Shown here: positions 1 to 8,900 of the stretch, in pieces
How the letters are laid out: every line of letters starts with the position of its first letter
Position numbering within the stretch: the stretch's first letter is position 1
NCBI GenBank assembly: GCA_045591985.1
Contig: JAZNTV010000087.1
Span: 1 to 20,020, forward strand
Source: SIG588 sp045591985
GTDB lineage: Bacteria > Bacillota > Clostridia > Oscillospirales > Acutalibacteraceae
Length of the DNA: 20,020 nt
Direction of reading: 5' to 3'
The notes under the pieces: model-generated
Database searches by the model: none
What the model was told of the DNA's origin: nothing
What the model saw: the letters and a program-made list of their open reading frames with translations, nothing else
Translations under genes and position numbers: made by a program

Positions 1-324
1 GCGTATGTGAAGAACAAGCAGCAGATCCTGGTGAACGTGAACAACAGCGGCATTGCGAAGAATGCACGTTGCTACTTCGACGAGAACGGTCATCTGCTGA
101 CCAACGTAGTCGTGAACGGCAAGTACTACGGCGAAGACGGCTCGGCACCCACCTATGCGGGTGTCGTGAAAGCGGCGGACGGTAACTTGTACTACGTCAG
201 CGGCACCTACGGTGCGCTGACGATCGGCAAGACCGTCAACATCACCGCGGCGAAGACCAACGGTCTTTGTGCGGCGGGCAAGTACACGGCGGATGCGAAC
301 GGTGTGTTGACTCCGGCGGCGTAA
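1..324 (+). CDS. C-terminal fragment of a giant secreted surface protein (aromatic wall-binding-like repeats)
   Basis: The reading frame is open from the first base and ends at TAA 322-324, so only the last 107 codons lie in the window; the GTG at position 7 is not a real start. The fragment holds the end of one and all of a second ~68-residue repeat rich in Tyr, Gly and Asn, with signatures such as YYFDENG-like (here CYFDENG), NGKYYGEDG and YAGVV. It aligns throughout with the extreme C-terminus of the complete protein at 2963-13276 (AYV..., VNVNN, FDENG, YYG.DG.AP.YAG), so it is the tail of a paralogue. Repeats of this type resemble glucan- or choline-binding repeats and may hold the protein at the cell wall, but that is inference. 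There is no LPxTG motif, SLH domain or dockerin. A hairpin terminator follows 27 bases after the stop. Upstream domains are outside the window. Confidence 0.9.
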   Translation, partial: AYVKNKQQILVNVNNSGIAKNARCYFDENGHLLTNVVVNGKYYGEDGSAPTYAGVVKAADGNLYYVSGTYGALTIGKTVNITAAKTNGLCAAGKYTADANGVLTPAA

Positions 325-344
325 TTGCTGAAACGTAAACCTAT

Positions 345-388
345 AAAAAACAGGGCAAGCGAGAAATCGCTTGCCCTTGTTTTTTGTT
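345..388. terminator. Bidirectional rho-independent terminator
   Basis: A perfect 11-bp stem (352-362 with 367-377) is closed by a GAAA tetraloop. On the plus strand it is followed by TTGTTTTTTG; on the minus strand the A-run at 345-350 becomes a T-run after the same stem. It can therefore end the giant gene from the left and the candidate small minus-strand gene from the right. Confidence 0.9.
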
Positions 389-408
389 TATTCCGTTTTA
401 CTACGACT

Positions 409-504
409 TTATTCCGTTACGGCGGGGATGTCCGTTTCCGCTTTACCGTCGGTCTGCAATATGTCGACCACTTTTGCGCCGAAATCGGTAATACAACGAT
501 CCAT
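409..504 (-). CDS. Candidate small protein gene, 31 residues, unknown function
   Basis: A frame on the minus strand runs from ATG at 504-502 to TAA at 411-409. The predicted peptide begins MDRCITDFGAKVV, ends in PAVTE, is acidic, and has no membrane segment; I recognise no family. Its support is its setting: an extended -10 box (TGC-TATACT, 527-532) lies about 23 bases upstream of the start, a short AGGG purine run (515-518) sits 10 bases before the ATG, and the stop is 31 bases before a hairpin with a T-run on this strand. The codons resemble those of neighbouring genes (many GAC, ACC, GCG, ATC). The predicted leader is short, about 16 bases, and the RBS is weak. The transcript could instead be a non-coding RNA of about 175 bases, or a decayed gene remnant. 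Confidence 0.4.
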   Translation of the reverse strand: MDRCITDFGAKVVDILQTDGKAETDIPAVTE

Positions 505-526
505 ACGATCACATCCCTATGTGCGC

Positions 527-554
527 AGTATAGCACGCCCCGTTGGAGATACAA
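527..554 (-). promoter_or_regulatory. Predicted minus-strand promoter for the 31-codon ORF
   Basis: Read on the minus strand, an extended -10 (TGCTATACT, core at 532-527) is preceded after 16 bases by a weak -35 TTGTAT (554-549). The predicted start of transcription is near 520. It is divergent to the tex promoter, with the two -35 elements about 36 bases apart. Confidence 0.45.
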
Positions 555-567
555 GAGATGCACGCTC

Positions 568-583
568 AAAATATTTTCGAAAA
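568..583. promoter_or_regulatory. Overlapping palindromes between divergent promoters
   Basis: Two perfect 10-bp palindromes overlap: AAAATATTTT at 568-577 and TTTTCGAAAA at 574-583. They lie between the two predicted divergent -35 elements, a usual place for an operator. They could equally be AT-rich promoter-upstream DNA with no specific binder. Confidence 0.3.
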
Positions 584-590
584 CCACCGC

Positions 591-620
591 TTGTAAAGAC
601 AAGGATGGATGTGGTATAAT
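591..620 (+). promoter_or_regulatory. tex promoter
   Basis: A perfect -10 TATAAT (615-620) carries an upstream TG (TGG-TATAAT, extended -10). A -35-like TTGTAA lies at 591-596 with an 18-base spacer. Transcription would start near 627, downstream of the ATG at 609, so that ATG cannot be the start used from this promoter. Confidence 0.8.
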
Positions 621-638
621 CAGACCATACCAAGCAGT

Positions 639-643
639 AGGAG
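639..643 (+). promoter_or_regulatory. tex ribosome binding site
   Basis: AGGAG is followed after 7 bases by ATG 651. This fixes the tex start 14 codons downstream of the longest open frame; the start at 609 has no comparable RBS and lies inside the promoter spacer. Confidence 0.85.
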
Positions 644-650
644 AAACGAT

Positions 651-2783
651 ATGGATATCATTAAAACCTTAACCGCAGAATTTTCGCTGAAAGCCTGGCA
701 GGTGGAAAACACCGTGGCGCTGATCGACGACGACAAGACCATTCCGTTCATCGCGCGATACCGCAAAGAGCAGACAGGTGCGCTGGACGACCAGTTGCTT
801 CGTGAATTGTGCGACCGTTTAAACTATCTGCGCGGGTTGGAAAAACGCCGCGAGGATATTTTAAATGCGATCGAGGAACAGGGGAAACTGACCGACGAAT
901 TGCGCGCGGCCATTTTGGCTGCCACGGCACTGGTGGAACTGGAAGACCTGTACCGCCCGTATAAACAAAAACGCAAGACCCGCGGCAGTGTGGCGCGGGA
1001 ACGCGGGTTGGAACCGCTGGCGACCATATTGCTTGCGCAGGAGGAGAATACCCAGCCTGAAACGGAAGCGGCGGCCTTCCTGAACCCCGAAAACGGTGTG
1101 GAGGATACGGCGGCCGCGTTGGCGGGTGCCTGTGACATTATTGCCGAAGACGTGTCGGACGATGCCGAACTGCGCCGCGCGTTGCGGCAGATCCTGGCCC
1201 GCGCGGGGCAGATCGTGTCTGTCGCGACGGATAAAGAGAAAAGTTCGGTATACGACAACTACTACGACTACCGCGAACCGCTTGCCCGTGTGGCCGGTCA
1301 CCGTGTGTTGGCGCTGAACCGCGGTGAAAAGGAAGAGTTTTTGCGGGTGTCGGTGGAACTGCCGGAAATGGCGGGCGAAAACGCGGTGCTGCGCCGCTAT
1401 GTGAAAAATGCGTCGCCTTGCGGCAAACTGGTGGAAGCGGCGTGTGTGGACGGTTACCGTCGTTTGTTGTTTCCTTCGCTCGAACGGGAGATGCGTGCCG
1501 AACTTTCTGCCGCTGCCTCCGAAGGTGCCATCAAGGTGTTCGGACAAAACCTGCGTCAACTTTTAATGCAACCGCCGCTCAAAGGGCAGGTCACGTTGGG
1601 GTTAGACCCTGCCTACCGCACGGGATGTAAGATCGCGGTGTGTGATCCCACGGGTAAGGTGCTCGAAACAACGGTGGTGTATCCCACACCGCCGCAATCC
1701 CGCACCGAAGAGGCGGCCGCGAAACTTACGGCGCTCATCAAAAAGCATCACGTAACCGCCATTGCCATCGGTAACGGTACGGCCTCGCGTGAGTCGGAGG
1801 CATTTGTGGCGGGTATGCTCCGCGACCTGCCGCATAAAGTGAGTTACATGGTGGTGAGCGAAGCGGGGGCATCGGTGTATTCCGCATCGAAACTCGCGGC
1901 GCAGGAATTCCCCGATTTCGACGTGTCACTTCGCTCGGCGGTATCCATTGCCCACCGTTTGCAGGATCCGCTGGCGGAACTCGTGAAGATCGATCCTAAA
2001 GCGATCGGTGTGGGACAATATCAACACGATATGCCGCAAAACCGCTTGCACGAAGCGTTGTCAGGCGTGGTGGAAGACTGCGTGAACAGCGTCGGAGTGG
2101 ATCTGAACACGGCTTCGGCCTCTTTGTTGGAATACGTGGCGGGTGTGAGCGCGGCCGTAGCAAAGAATATTGTGGAATACCGTGAACAAAACGGCGCGTT
2201 TCGTGATCGCCGCGAATTGTTAAAGGTGGCCAAACTCGGCCCGAAAGCGTTCGAACAGTGCGCCGGCTTTTTGCGGGTGGCGGGTGGCAAGAATCCGCTT
2301 GACAACACCGCCGTGCACCCCGAAAGTTATCCGATTGCCGAAAAACTGTTGAAGAAATACGGTGCCGCCGTGGGGCAGACGGCGGGACTGCCGACTCCGA
2401 CCGATAAAACGGCCGTGGAATCCCTTGCCGAAGAGCTCGGGGTGGGCGTGCCGACCCTCACGGATATTTTGGGTGAACTACCCAAAGCGGGGCGCGACCC
2501 GCGCGACGAGTTGCCGCCGCCGCTGATGCGTGACGGGAATATTATGGAACTGAAAGACCTGAAAGAGGGCATGGTATTTACCGGCACGGTGCGCAATGTG
2601 ATTGATTTCGGTTGTTTTGTGGATATTGGAGTGCACGAGGATGGGTTGGTGCATATTTCACAAATTTGCGATCGGTTTATCAAGCACCCGCTGGAAGCGG
2701 TGAAGGTGGGACAGATCGTGAAGGTAAAAGTGCTGACGGTGGATGTGAAACGCCGTCGCATCGGTCTTACAATGAAACTGTAA
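651..2783 (+). CDS. tex: Tex family transcription accessory protein (S1 RNA-binding, YqgF-like fold)
   Basis: The 710-residue product matches Tex/YdcI proteins, usually about 710-780 residues, relatives of eukaryotic Spt6 that bind nucleic acid and act with RNA polymerase in the cytoplasm. Visible domains in order: an N-terminal helical region with the family-typical IPFIARYRKE near residue 31; EDLYRPYKQKRKTR near 97; an RNase H-like YqgF domain from about 314 (GLDPAYRTG); the conserved VSEAGASVYSAS and VSIAHRLQDPLAELVKIDPK blocks; GVGQYQHD; helix-hairpin-helix motifs around 480-545 (ASASLLEYVAGVS, GAFRDRRELL); and an S1 domain from about 639 to the C-terminus (GTVRNVIDFGCFVDIG, GLVHIS). ATG 651 is chosen from the RBS and promoter. 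The gene has its own promoter and a strong terminator on each side, so it looks monocistronic and functionally unrelated to the surface proteins around it. Unlike them, it uses TTA leucine codons at least five times. Confidence 0.95.
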   Translation: MDIIKTLTAEFSLKAWQVENTVALIDDDKTIPFIARYRKEQTGALDDQLLRELCDRLNYLRGLEKRREDILNAIEEQGKLTDELRAAILAATALVELEDLYRPYKQKRKTRGSVARERGLEPLATILLAQEENTQPETEAAAFLNPENGVEDTAAALAGACDIIAEDVSDDAELRRALRQILARAGQIVSVATDKEKSSVYDNYYDYREPLARVAGHRVLALNRGEKEEFLRVSVELPEMAGENAVLRRYVKNASPCGKLVEAACVDGYRRLLFPSLEREMRAELSAAASEGAIKVFGQNLRQLLMQPPLKGQVTLGLDPAYRTGCKIAVCDPTGKVLETTVVYPTPPQSRTEEAAAKLTALIKKHHVTAIAIGNGTASRESEAFVAGMLRDLPHKVSYMVVSEAGASVYSASKLAAQEFPDFDVSLRSAVSIAHRLQDPLAELVKIDPKAIGVGQYQHDMPQNRLHEALSGVVEDCVNSVGVDLNTASASLLEYVAGVSAAVAKNIVEYREQNGAFRDRRELLKVAKLGPKAFEQCAGFLRVAGGKNPLDNTAVHPESYPIAEKLLKKYGAAVGQTAGLPTPTDKTAVESLAEELGVGVPTLTDILGELPKAGRDPRDELPPPLMRDGNIMELKDLKEGMVFTGTVRNVIDFGCFVDIGVHEDGLVHISQICDRFIKHPLEAVKVGQIVKVKVLTVDVKRRRIGLTMKL

Positions 2784-2828
2784 AAAGGTGTCCCAACGGA
2801 ACCCGTTGGGACACCTTTTGTGTTTGTC
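2784..2828 (+). terminator. tex rho-independent terminator
   Basis: A stem of about 16 bp (2784-2799 with 2803-2818) starts immediately after the tex stop codon and is followed by TTTTGTGTTT. The A-run on its left side means it could also act on minus-strand transcripts. Confidence 0.9.
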
Positions 2829-2872
2829 ATTCTTGCACAAAAAGGCTGCTCAAAATATAGGCATTCTTTCCC

Positions 2873-2901
2873 TTGATATTTCCTGTGCCATCCTTTATAA
2901 T
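2873..2901 (+). promoter_or_regulatory. Promoter of the 3437-residue surface protein
   Basis: TTGATA (2873-2878), a 17-base spacer and a perfect TATAAT (2896-2901) form a near-consensus SigA-type promoter. The predicted transcription start is near 2908, giving a leader of about 55 bases. No convincing riboswitch-like hairpin is visible in the leader. Confidence 0.85.
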
Positions 2902-2946
2902 ATTTAATGATATATTGCCCCTCTGTGTGCAGTAACGGGTAATAAG

Positions 2947-2953
2947 AAAGGAG
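2947..2953 (+). promoter_or_regulatory. RBS of the 3437-residue surface protein
   Basis: AAAGGAG is followed after 9 bases by ATG 2963. The same start begins a good signal peptide, which confirms it. Confidence 0.85.
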
Positions 2954-2962
2954 CATAACATT

Positions 2963-5900
2963 ATGTTAGGCAAAAGAATCTTAGCAGTTTTCCTGTGCCT
3001 TTGTCTGATGATCCCCTGCATCGGCTTGCAGTTGGTATCGCCGATGAAGGCCTCTGCTGCGGCTTCCGATTACGTGATCAAGGACTTCGGTCTGTCGATC
3101 TCGAATCTGTCGGAAGCCACGGCAGCCACGACCGACTTTATTCCTCCTACTTCTACCACGTTGGATACACCGCTGGATATATCGGGGTATTCCAACCTCG
3201 GTATTCAGCTCGACCTCTATACGGCGGGCGATGAGGGATTGGTCTCCTTGCTCGAATCGACGACCGGCGGCCTCAGCGGTCAGATCGAGCTGACCTCCGG
3301 CGGCACCTGCGACGTTGAGGAACGCGCCGTTGATGTGGGAGTACTGAACTTCCAGCGTAACAGATGGGTGCGTCAGGTCGTTCCGCTGTCCTCGTTCTAT
3401 GATACGAGCGACCCCGGTCTGGATACGACCGCGCTCGACTACGTGCGTGTTTACGCGCTCAGCCCCACGGCGTATGCGGGCCAGAAGGCGACGGTCAAGA
3501 TCTGCAAGGTGCGCCTTGTGAACTTGGATGTGGCGGCGCCTTCGACCGCGGAAGATCCGATCGGTGACGGCACGTTTGCGCCGGAAGCACCGGTGTGGGA
3601 AGCGGTGACCTTCGGTGCGGAGTATGCTCCGTATTCCGATATGCTGGTGGCAGGCTACAACATGAAGGAATATGCCGAACAGCATGCGGCGGAGCTGGGT
3701 ATCAACCCCTCCGACCCGAACTTCGACTGGACGCCCGTGTTCCGTTCGTTGATGGACGGTTTGCAGATGGCCGGCGGCGGCACGCTGTTCATTCCGGCGG
3801 GCGAGTACGTCTTCCATGGTGAAGTGACCATTCCGCGCGGTGTGCAGGTGTACGGTGAATGGGCGTCCCCCGAAGAGGACCGCACCGTGAAAGGTACCGT
3901 CTTGAAGGTGTATTGCGGCAAGGGCGGCACCGTGCCGTTCATCACCATGGCCTCGCACAGCCAGATTCAGAATGTGAGCTTCTGGTATCCCGAGCAGAAG
4001 GCGGATGCCGTCACGGCATACGCTCCCACCGTGCTGATGGAAAATTACGCAAACGTGGAGAACGTGACCTTCGTGAACGCGTATTTCGCGATTCAGCAGA
4101 AGAACGCGGCGAATGCGCCGAACGTGAGCAACATCTACGGTACCCCGCTTTCCAAGGGTATGGATTTCGATATGGTCATCGATATCTCCCGCTTGGAGGA
4201 GATCCATTTCTCCCCCGACTACTGGATCCATTCCGGCTTGAAGGGCGCGCCCGCTACCGATGCGGCGGCGGCGGCGTTCCGTGATTACATTTACAGAAAC
4301 GCCATCGGCGTGACCCTGCGCCGTGTCGACTGGTCGTATCTGACCTACTCCACCTTCCACGGCTACAAGATCGGTGTGGAGCTGACCAAAACTTTGAATA
4401 CGAGCGAACCCGATTTCTGGCCCAACGGTCAGTTCACGGGTCTGGAATTCTACGACTGTCTGATGGCCATCGCCGGTGACGGCGTGCAGCCCTCCACCAT
4501 CTCGATGGCGGATATCAAGATCGGCGGCTGCGACTACGGTATCTACATGTATCGCAGCTCGCTGACCGACTATTCGCGCTACGGTTCGCTGCGCGGTATC
4601 AATCTGGATATTGCGGCGAAATCCTATGCGCTCTGGATGAACAACAACGTGCAAGTCTCCCTTTTGTCCTCCACCATTCAGAGCGGTAAAGTTGTGGTGT
4701 CTTCCGGCAACTTGTTGATCGTGAACTCCACGTTCCCCGACGCCACCCCGCAGGCTATTCTGCAGTCGGGCGCACAGAACGCGATGTTCCTCGGTTGCAA
4801 GACCGCTTCGGGCGGCACCATCACGGTGACGGACAACGCCGGCATCAGTGAAGTGAACAGCTCCACGGCAGTGACCGTGACGGAGTACGACGCCCTCACT
4901 GCAACCGAGGCAGGCCCGCAAAAGAAGGGCCCTGCAAAAGAAAATTACTACATCGCCGATGTGGATAACACCGGCGCGACCGACGTGACCGAAGCGATCC
5001 AGACGTTGCTCACGCAGGCGGGCAACGCCGGCGGCGGTCTCGTGTACCTGAAACCCGGTAAGTATTTGGTGAACGGCACGCTGACCGTTCCCACGGGTGT
5101 GGAACTGCGCGGTGCGGGCGACGTTGCGACGATCCCTGCCCCCGTGAACACCATCTTCCTGGTGACCCGTGCGGACGGCGCTTCGGCGGCGGCTACGGTG
5201 AATCTGTCTGCTTCGGCAGGTATCCGCGGCATCACCTTCCACTATCCCGAGCAGATGAAGAACAACGGCAGCAATGCCTACACCTTCACGGAATACCCCT
5301 ACATGATCCGCAGCTTGGGCAGTAACGTGTACGTGATCAACGTCACCTCGCACAATGCCTGCTACGGTGTGGACCTTGCGACCAACCGCAGTGACAACCA
5401 CTATGTGGACAGCCTGTGGGGTCACTTCTTCCGCCGCGGTATCGTGGTCGGTAACGGCTCGACGAACGGTGTGCTCCGCAACTATCATTACAACTACAAC
5501 GCCATTCTGAACGCCAACAACTACCCGTGGGGCAGCTGGGGCGTGGCACCGCTGACGGAGGATGAGAAGAACAACTACTTCCATCTCGCGATGCAGGAGC
5601 AGATCGGTCAGAACATGATCGCTCTGCAGGTCGGTGACGTCACCAATCAGTTGGTGTACGACTCCTTCAACTACGGCTGTATGTACGGCGTGCAACTCAC
5701 CACCGATGCGGTCATCGGTTGCGGCACCGGCACTTCCGGTGCGAACGGCATCCGCTTGTTCGGTCACGCGGTCGACTGGTCGCGTGAAGCCATCCGCGTG
5801 GAAGCGGGCTCGAACATTCAGATGCTGAACATCCAGGTGACGGCGTGTGACCAAAAGGGTCACGACCAGAGCGTCAATCTCGGTTCCGGTGCTTTGGGTA

Positions 5901-8900
5901 ACGGCAACATTTACAACCTGCACATGACCAGCGCTTTCTCGGGCACGCTTGCCATTCACAACTTTGTGGAATGGGGTCCCAAGAACAAGGCGGGCGTGTG
6001 TGTGGACGGCGGTACGCTCACTCTCTATAATGTGGCGTGCAACAACAACGACGGTTACGAAGCCGGTTATTTCTTCGACGTGAACAACTCGACGAATATC
6101 AACATTGTCGGCTTCACCACCAACCGCACGAACACGCCGCGTGTGACCGACCGTAACGACAGAAACTACGTGAAGATCAACGGCGGCTACTATGCGTCGA
6201 CACTGAAATACTACAGTTATATTTCGGAATCGAACTTCAGTGGCATGAGCAATGGCAAAACGTGGTCGACCACGGCGCCGACCGATTTCGTTTCGACCTC
6301 GAACTTCACCGTCACCGATAACGGTACGACGGTGACGCTCTCGGCTTCCGGCAACGCGGCGCAGACCATTCCCGCGTACTTCAACGGCAAGCCGGTGACC
6401 AACGCGCCGAACGATATGGTCTGTGCGCACGGCACTACCGCTTTGAAGAACTACAAAGCGGCAACCGTCGACAAGGCGGGCTATACGGGCGACACCGTCT
6501 GCTCCGCTTGCGGTACCGTGACGGCGTACGGTCACTACGTCCCTGCGACGGGTTATGCCTATTTTGATACGATAGGCGGTACCCTTTCCACCAGCCATGC
6601 GCTGAACGTGAGCGGCGGCAACACCGATGTGGTCGCTATCGGATCCACCGGTGAATACGGCATCGTGCTGACGGGCGACTGGCTCGGCTTCAGCTTCACG
6701 GGCGACCTGCTGCGTAACGTGCCCGAAGGCAAGTCGATCACCATGGCGATCGAATACTACATTGACGGCACCATTCCGAGCGGGGCGCAGATGTTCCGTT
6801 ACCAGGCAATGGACGGCTGGACGGGTGGTCAATACGACGGCAACGCGTGGAACAACGTGTTTGAAAATCAGCACAAGTTGGTTGCAAACCAATCGGGTCT
6901 TATCTTCTATACCTTTACGGCAGAAGAGATCGCACAACTGCGCGATACCTCCTTCAACTTCACCATCAAGGGCTGCGGTGCCGGTGCGAATATCACCTAC
7001 ATTCAGTCGGCTCGCGTGGTAGATACCGTATACGTGTACGGCGGTGTGGATCGCGGATACGATTACGGCTACTTCGAAGAAGGCGTGCTGTGCGAGTACT
7101 ATCCCGATATCACGGGCTACTGCGGATACAACGTCGAGTATACCGATGCCGATTTCCGTTACATCAAGGTGTTCGGCGACGCGCTGGCGAAGGATCAAAA
7201 CAAGTGCCAGCCGGTGCTCATCAAGTTCTATGCCAAGAGCGGCTATGAAAACAGCACGCTCGTCGTCAATGCCTACGAAATGCTGAAAGACGGTGAACGC
7301 ACCTTCAGTATTGATCTTACCGGCAAAGAAGAAACGGTCACTTTGAAGAACGGTGTGGGCGAACTGTATCTGCCCATGGCGTGCTTCGCGAACGGTCTGA
7401 ACAGTGAGGGTTCCTTCCGCTTGGCGTATTCCGAGTGCGAGAAACTCGACCATTTTGAAGTGTACGACGTGGCGACCTACTGCGCCGAGCCGATGGCAGA
7501 AGCGGCAATGGTTGCGCGTATGCACGAGTTGATGCTCGAGAGTAATTACAACGTCACCGTGACGGGTACGGTGGATCCGTCCCTCGGCACGGAAGGTTTT
7601 TCGGGTGACACCGTGTGCGCCACCTGCGGTGCTTTGCTGAAGGAAGGCGAAGCCACGGCGGCCGAAGCCTATGCGTGGATGGAGACCGACGGCGGTAAGC
7701 TTACCACCAACTACTCTGTGTTGACGCAGGGCGCGGGTAATATCAATGTTGTGAGCATCGGTTCCACCGGCAAGTACGGTATCAAACTGCCGAGCGATTG
7801 GGCCGGTTTCCGCTTGAGCGGTAAGTTGTTCGAAAACGTACCCGAAGGGCAAAGCGTGACGATGGCGATCGAGTATTATGTCGACGGCGACGCGAAGGGT
7901 CAGCTCTTCCGTTATCGCACGAACGACAGCGCCACCCACGTGGACCTGTATACGAATGATCAGAGCGGCACGGCGGGCAAGTACGTGCTGGTGAACAACA
8001 AGTCCTATCTCGTGTTCCACACCTTCACGGCCGAAGAAGTAGCAGCTTTGCGTAATCAGAGCTTCAACTTCGCGGTGATGGGTTGTGTCGCGGGTGCAAA
8101 CGTGACCTACATTCAGTCGATGCGCTTGGTCGATACCGAATACGTGCACGATGGTGTAGACAAGGGTTGCACCTACTACAGCTTCGAGGAAGAACTCCTG
8201 TGCGATTATTATCCCGAGATTCTGGGCGCTCCCGCCTACAATTTGACCGCTAAGATCCACGAAGCGAGCAGTACCTTTAACGGTTACTACTACTTCTGGG
8301 TGACGGGCGGCGACACCTTGATTGCGGACCGCAACAAGAACAAGCCCATCTTGATGAAGTTCTATGCGACGGATAAAGGCTATAACGGCACGGTGACGTT
8401 GACGGCGAACTTTGACCAAAGCAACGGCAGCGGCGGCTATAACTGGGCCAGCTTCCCCGTCTTGAACTTCGAAGACGGTGTGGCGACCGTGATGGTCGAA
8501 GCGGGTCTTGCCAACCGCTTGAACAGCGTTGGTTCTATGCGTATTGCGGTGGACGACATTTCGAAGGTGGCGCGCGTGGAGATGTACGATCTCGCGACCG
8601 CTTGCACCAAGCCGCTGGCGGATGCCGCGACCAAGGATGCGGTGCATGCTTGGATGCTGGAAAATAACTACAACGTCACGACGGGCGGCGCTGTGGAGCC
8701 GACCTACGAAGCCCCCGGTTACACCGCGGGTGTGGTCTGCTCGCTGTGCGGCGACACGCTGGTGCAGGGCGAAAAACTCGACCGCGTGCCCTATGCGTGG
8801 ATTGAGACCGAAAGCGGCGAGCTTACGAGCAGCCACACGGTCGGCGTGCGTTCGGGCAACAAGGACGTTGTGGCGATCGGCTCGACCGGCAAGTACGGTA

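Larger units (their letters stand above)
325..650. other. Intergenic region between the giant-gene tail and tex
   Basis: This 326-base gap has no long credible gene. From left to right it holds the bidirectional terminator, a candidate 31-codon minus-strand gene with its promoter (409-554), overlapping AT-rich palindromes (568-583), and the tex promoter and RBS (591-643). Longer open frames across it read through the terminator hairpin or the promoters and look non-coding. Confidence 0.7.

Noticed and set aside
609..650. Upstream ATG at 609 as the tex start
   Set aside because: It lies within the promoter, before the -10 box, has no RBS, and adds 14 residues not expected in the family. ATG 651 has AGGAG at 7 bases.
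325..672. Plus-strand frames 325-672 and 371-619
   Set aside because: They run through or start inside the terminator hairpin and overlap the tex promoter; no RBS or family resemblance.
2833..2861. Second promoter (TTGCAC, 17 bases, TATAGG) ahead of the 2873 promoter
   Set aside because: Both boxes are poor matches and a near-consensus promoter lies just downstream, so there is not enough support.
2327..2956. Minus-strand ORF over the tex 3' end and the following promoter region
   Set aside because: It reads through the tex terminator hairpin and the antisense of conserved tex S1 codons; no coding signal of its own.
2993..3010. Cys residues in the signal peptides (LCLCLM) as a lipoprotein lipobox
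   Set aside because: The residue before each Cys is Leu, not Gly/Ala/Ser, the Cys lie in the middle of the hydrophobic core, and a normal A-x-A cleavage site follows at about residue 32.
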